In this document: one piece after another, positions 60,697 through 64,000 of the stretch | Layout: each line of letters opens with the position of its first letter | Position numbering within the stretch: position 1 is the first letter of the stretch | Program-made: the position numbers and the translations under genes | Origin: Streptomyces sp. CBMA156 | Lineage (GTDB): Bacteria; Actinomycetota; Actinomycetes; Streptomycetales; Streptomycetaceae | Direction of reading: 5' to 3' | Assembly: GCF_014596515.1 (NCBI RefSeq) | Contig: NZ_MSJQ01000426.1 | Span: 16,196-80,195, forward strand | DNA length: 64,000 nt | The notes under the pieces: generated by a model | Told to the model about the DNA's origin: nothing | Seen by the model: only the letters and a program-made list of their open reading frames with translations | The model's database searches: none

Positions 60697-61641
60697 ATGA
60701 GCGGTTCGCGCATTGTGGCACTCGGCCACTTCCAGCCCCCCAAGGTCCTCACCAACGACGACCTGGCGGCACTCGTCGACACCGACGACGAGTGGATCCG
60801 CACCCGTGTGGGCATTCGCACCCGGCACATCGCCGAGGACGAGACCCTGGTCGACCTCGCCACCGAGGCCGCCCAGAAGGCACTCGCCAACGGCGGTCGG
60901 ACGCCGGCGGAGATCGACCTCGTGGTGGTCGCCACCTGCACCGCGATCGAGCGCAGCCCCAACACCGCCGCCGCCGTGGCCGCCCGGCTGGGCGTGCGCT
61001 CGCCCGCCGCGTACGACATCAACACGGTCTGCTCCGGCTTCTCCTACGCCCTGGCCACCGCCGACCACGCGATCCGGGCCGGTTCGGCCCGCCGCGCCCT
61101 GGTGATCGGCGCCGAGCGGATGTCCGACACGCTCGACTGGACCGACCGCTCCACCTGCGTGATCTTCGGCGACGGCGCCGGCGCCGCGCTGGTCGAGGCC
61201 CAGGAGGAGGGCGCCGAGCCCGGCATCGGGCCGGTGGTCTGGGGCTCGGAGCCGGAGCGCGGCGACGCGGTGGTCATCACCGGCTGGGACCCGGTGATCA
61301 GCCAGCAGGGCCAGTCGGTCTTCCGCTGGGCCACCACCCAGCTCGCCCCGCTGGCCCGGCAGGCCTGCGAGCGTGCCGGGATCGACCCGTCCGAGCTGAA
61401 GGGCTTCGTCCCGCACCAGGCCAACCTGCGGATCATCGACGCGATCGCCGGCAAGCTGGGCCTCGTCGACGCGGTGGTGGCCAGGGACGTGGTCCACTCC
61501 GGCAACACCTCGGCGGCCTCCATCCCGCTGGCCTTCTCCAAGCTGGTCGAGCGCGGCGAGCTGTCGCCCGGCGACCCGGTCCTGCTCTTCGGCTTCGGCG
61601 GCGGCCTGGCGTACGCCGGCCAGGTCGTGCGCTGCCCCTGA
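60697..61641 (+). CDS. beta-ketoacyl-ACP synthase III (FabH-type)
   Basis: The 314-residue thiolase-fold protein has the catalytic set DINTVCSGFSYAL (C112), PHQANLRI (H240) and SGNTSAAS (N270). KAS III enzymes start fatty acid or polyketide chains from acyl-CoA. It stands alone, with no FAS genes nearby, so it may be a second FabH with different primer choice. The ATG at 60697 begins MSGSRIVALGHF. Confidence 0.92.
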   Translation: MSGSRIVALGHFQPPKVLTNDDLAALVDTDDEWIRTRVGIRTRHIAEDETLVDLATEAAQKALANGGRTPAEIDLVVVATCTAIERSPNTAAAVAARLGVRSPAAYDINTVCSGFSYALATADHAIRAGSARRALVIGAERMSDTLDWTDRSTCVIFGDGAGAALVEAQEEGAEPGIGPVVWGSEPERGDAVVITGWDPVISQQGQSVFRWATTQLAPLARQACERAGIDPSELKGFVPHQANLRIIDAIAGKLGLVDAVVARDVVHSGNTSAASIPLAFSKLVERGELSPGDPVLLFGFGGGLAYAGQVVRCP

Positions 61642-61677
61642 CCCGGCGGACGCCCCGACGCCGCCCCAGGCCGCCGT

Positions 61678-61766
61678 GACGCCGCCTGAGGGCGGCTCGA
61701 CGCTGTCCGAGGACGCCCTCGACGCCGTCTGAGGGCGGCAGACGCCGCCTCGGCGCCGCCCGAGGG
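61678..61766. repeat. imperfect GACGCCGYCTGAGGGCGG repeats
   Basis: The unit GACGCCGCCTGAGGGCGGC (near 61678) recurs near 61721 as GACGCCGTCTGAGGGCGGC and in partial forms between. Each unit is self-complementary (GCCGCC/GGCGGC), so several short hairpins can form between fabH and the strong hairpin at 61791. Confidence 0.6.
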
Positions 61767-61790
61767 CGTCGCGACCCGGTCCGGAGACGG

Positions 61791-61840
61791 ACATGCCGGT
61801 GGGCGGGCACCCTGTCACGGGTGCCCGCCCACCGGCATGT
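61791..61840. terminator. 22-bp perfect stem-loop
   Basis: Bases 61791-61812 and 61819-61840 are perfectly complementary over 22 bp around the 6-base loop TGTCAC. The stem starts ACATGCCGGTGGGC. It lies between the convergent fabH-type and TetR genes and should terminate both. Confidence 0.9.
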
Positions 61841-61955
61841 CTGGCGCGCGTGCGGCACGTCGGCGGACCTCCCCCGAGGACACGGCCGCCGTCCGTCGTT
61901 CCCCGGACAGGAGGCCGGGTGGCGCGCGGAGCGGATGGTGGGTCGGAGGGTGGTC

Positions 61956-62603
61956 CTACTTGGGCGCCTTCTTGCCGGTGACGCCCAGGTACACCAGGGG
62001 AGCGAGGTTGGGCTTGAGGTCCTTGACCTTGACGCCCCAGGAGGTGAAGGCCTTCTGGTGCTCGGCCGCCGAGGCGAGCAGCGAGACCAGGGCCCCGGCC
62101 ACGGCGTTGGGATCGAGCGACTTGTCGGCCTGACCCTTCGCCTGGAGTTCCCTGACGGCCTCCGCGAGTGGCTTGGCGACCGCGTTGAGGACCGTCATGC
62201 GGATCTTGAAGAACCGCTTGTCCCCCTCGGCGGCACCGAGCGTGACCACTCGGAGAATGGCGTCGTTCTTGCGCCAGAAGGCGAGGAATCCGTCGACCAG
62301 TTCTTCCGAAGTGGTCGGTCCGGACTTCCCTGCCCAGGACTTTCCGGCCACCAGCTCTTTGAGCTGGTCGGCGTCCTTGGCCATTTCCTCGGCGATTTCG
62401 AGGACTGCGCCCTCGACATCCGGGAAGTACTGGTAGAAGGTCGCGGGGGAGGTACCCGCCATACGGGCGACGTCGATGACCTTGACGTCCCGATAGGGCG
62501 ACGTGCTGAGCATCTCGCGGAGGCAATCGAGCAGCTTCTGCCGCGTCTCCTGTCCGCGTCGCCCGGCGACGCGACCGTCGACGGTGCGAACTTGTCCTGT
62601 CAT
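61956..62603 (-). CDS. TetR-family regulator
   Basis: The 215-residue protein has an N-terminal HTH (RQKLLDCLREMLSTSPYRDV then VARMAGTSPATFYQYFPDV) and a helical ligand domain ending in a basic tail (LGVTGKKAPK). The FYQYFPDVEGAV segment is typical of actinobacterial regulators of lipid or fatty-acid metabolism. It converges with the FabH-type gene, so a link is possible but unproven. Confidence 0.88.
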   Translation of the reverse strand: MTGQVRTVDGRVAGRRGQETRQKLLDCLREMLSTSPYRDVKVIDVARMAGTSPATFYQYFPDVEGAVLEIAEEMAKDADQLKELVAGKSWAGKSGPTTSEELVDGFLAFWRKNDAILRVVTLGAAEGDKRFFKIRMTVLNAVAKPLAEAVRELQAKGQADKSLDPNAVAGALVSLLASAAEHQKAFTSWGVKVKDLKPNLAPLVYLGVTGKKAPK

Positions 62604-63051
62604 GCCGTCAGCTTACCGTGGCACGATCTTGGCGCGATTCGGTGATGCGACTATTACTCCGCACGGGGGTTGCTATAGCGCTCCGAACCGCTTCGGACGG
62701 ATATTCACGGGGCTTCGATGCCCCTGTTGAAGCCCCCCCGTGTGCTTTTGACCTCACAGCGTGACGGCGAGTCCGCTGAGGGGTGGTCGGGTGACAGAGC
62801 GTGACGATGTTCGGAAGTCGGGGAGCCGTCCGGAAGTGGACGGTCCCGGGCTCCGCGCGCAAGCCGCCTCCGGAGCGGGCGTCAGGATCCGGCCGTTCCG
62901 TCCTCGCTGGTCAGGGGCCCGTCGGGGGCGCCCTCCGGCCCCGGGCGGCGGGTTCGGGCCGGTGGGGGAGGTTGGATATGCGTGGGGCGGCATTGGAGAA
63001 TCGGGTCCGGCACCACGCGGCGGGTGCGGACAACGGGGAGGTGGCAGCGGA
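62604..63051. other. 448-bp intergenic region before the protein kinase
   Basis: The stretch lies between the divergently read TetR and kinase genes. A hairpin GGGGCTTC (62709-62716)/GAAGCCCC (62729-62736) is present. AT-richer bases at 62636-62700 probably hold the TetR promoter. I see no supported gene. Confidence 0.4.
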
Positions 63052-64000
63052 GTGGACCAGCTGACGGCGCACGATCCGAGGCGGATCGGGCCCTTCGAGG
63101 TGCTGGGGCGGCTCGGCGCGGGTGGGATGGGGCTGGTCTACCTGGCGCGTTCCGCGTCGGGGCGGCGGGTGGCCATCAAGACCGTGCGGGGTGAGCTGGC
63201 CGAGGACGAGCTGTTCCGGGTCCGCTTCGCCCGGGAGATCGCGGCCGCCAAGACGGTCGGCGGCTTCTACACGGCGGCCGTGGTGGACGCGGACGCGGAC
63301 GCCCGGGTGCCCTGGCTGGCCACCGCGTACATCCCGGCCCCCTCGCTGGAGGACCTGGTCGAGGACTGCGGCCCGCTGCCGGTGGACGCCACCCGCTGGC
63401 TGGTCGCCGGCATCGCGGAGGCCCTCCAGTCCATCCACGCGGCCAATCTGATCCACCGCGACCTCAAGCCCTCGAACGTCCTGGTGGTCGAGGACGGCCC
63501 GAAGGTGATCGACTTCGGCATCGCGGCCGGGGTGTCCAGCACCCGGCTCACCATGACCAACGTCGCGGTCGGCACGCCGGCCTACATGTCCCCCGAGCAG
63601 GCCAGGGACAGCCGTACCGTCCGGGGCGCCAGCGACGTCTTCTCGCTCGGCTCGCTGATGGTCTTCTGTGCCACCGGGCACCCGCCCTACCGGGGCACCA
63701 ACCCGGTCGAGACGGTGTTCCAGCTGCTGCGCGAGGAGCCGGACCTGACCGGCATGCCGCGCGAGCTGATGGACCTGGTGCGCGCCTGCATGCAGCAGGC
63801 ACCCGAGCGCCGGCCGACCCCGGCGCAGATCCAGGCCGAGCTGGCTCCGCACCTGTTCTCCAGGGACGACGCCGCCGGCGAGGTCGGGGACTGGCTGCCG
63901 ACCAACGCGCTGGAGCTGATCGAGCGCAAGCGGGGCCGCCGTCCGGCCGCCCAGGCCCGCCCGCCGGCCGGTCCGGCCCAGCCGCCGCAGCCGCCCCCGC
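63052..64000 (+). CDS. Ser/Thr protein kinase (3' end outside window)
   Basis: From the GTG at 63052 (GGGGAGG upstream) the first 316 codons are visible. The kinase domain is complete: GRLGAGGMGLVYLAR (P-loop), VAIKTVRGE (ATP lysine), LIHRDLKPSNVLV (catalytic loop), KVIDFGIAAGV (DFG) and GTPAYMSPEQA. A Pro/Ala-rich linker begins near residue 300, so a membrane helix and sensor domain probably follow beyond the edge. It is a Hanks-type PknB-like kinase. Confidence 0.92.
   Translation, partial: MDQLTAHDPRRIGPFEVLGRLGAGGMGLVYLARSASGRRVAIKTVRGELAEDELFRVRFAREIAAAKTVGGFYTAAVVDADADARVPWLATAYIPAPSLEDLVEDCGPLPVDATRWLVAGIAEALQSIHAANLIHRDLKPSNVLVVEDGPKVIDFGIAAGVSSTRLTMTNVAVGTPAYMSPEQARDSRTVRGASDVFSLGSLMVFCATGHPPYRGTNPVETVFQLLREEPDLTGMPRELMDLVRACMQQAPERRPTPAQIQAELAPHLFSRDDAAGEVGDWLPTNALELIERKRGRRPAAQARPPAGPAQPPQPPP

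Overview
The window is high-GC actinobacterial DNA with strong GC bias at third codon positions, frequent GTG starts and many 4-base GTGA/ATGA gene overlaps. The chromosomal gene order points to a streptomycete (Streptomyces or Kitasatospora): hemL, a histidine phosphatase and a ResA/CcdA/ResB/CcsB cytochrome c maturation set, followed by futalosine-pathway menaquinone genes (mqnL, mqnP, a UbiX-type gene, mqnE). AfsA-type and ArpA-type butyrolactone signalling genes agree with this.

Layout. Positions 1-4800 are chromosomal: a frame-broken secreted hydrolase-lectin, a PIG-V-type mannosyltransferase, and a MarR regulator with an MFS exporter. Positions 4802-33943 are a 29-kb integrated mobile element. 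It is bounded by a perfect 72-bp direct repeat that matches the 3' end of the minus-strand gene 33868-34509. It carries a tyrosine integrase, a small excisionase-like HTH protein, a DUF3631 ATPase, a relaxase and a MobC-like protein. A roughly 490-bp tract packed with GGTCCG/CGGACC motifs is a candidate oriT or replication region. I see no FtsK/TraB translocase or T4SS gene, so it looks like an integrative mobilizable element rather than a self-transmissible one.

Element cargo. From left to right: (a) a minus-strand group at 5057-8629 with a coiled-coil protein, a large unknown protein and a protein with a D...ExK nuclease-like motif; (b) a tightly coupled sugar operon at 17550-10090 (UXS-like epimerase, GT8, GT2-like glycosyltransferase, P-loop kinase, Gfo/Idh/MocA oxidoreductase, APH kinase, DegT aminotransferase) with a second APH kinase converging on it and a divergent HTH regulator; (c) an OLD-family ATPase/TOPRIM nuclease divergent from a frame-broken HEPN protein; (d) decayed remnants, namely a GIY-YIG pseudogene with two TGA codons and a partial copy of the element's own HTH/zinc-ribbon gene. 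Groups (a) and (c) look like defence cargo. Group (b) looks like an undescribed aminosugar or pseudosugar pathway.

The right half is chromosomal: hemL with three palindromes upstream, the c-type cytochrome operon, an AfsA homologue with two ArpA-type receptors and three ARE-like operators, acyl-CoA carboxylase beta and epsilon subunits, and the menaquinone genes interspersed with an NmrA-like reductase, a hydrolase/FAD-monooxygenase/TetR unit, MOSC and cyclase proteins, an Lrp regulator and a threonine dehydratase. It ends with an L,D-transpeptidase, a FabH-type ketosynthase, a TetR regulator and a truncated Ser/Thr kinase.

At least three genes have single-base frame breaks (300/301, poly-C 22381-22386, and 8630-8800). 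They may be real decay or indel errors in the assembly, and this cannot be settled from the sequence alone.
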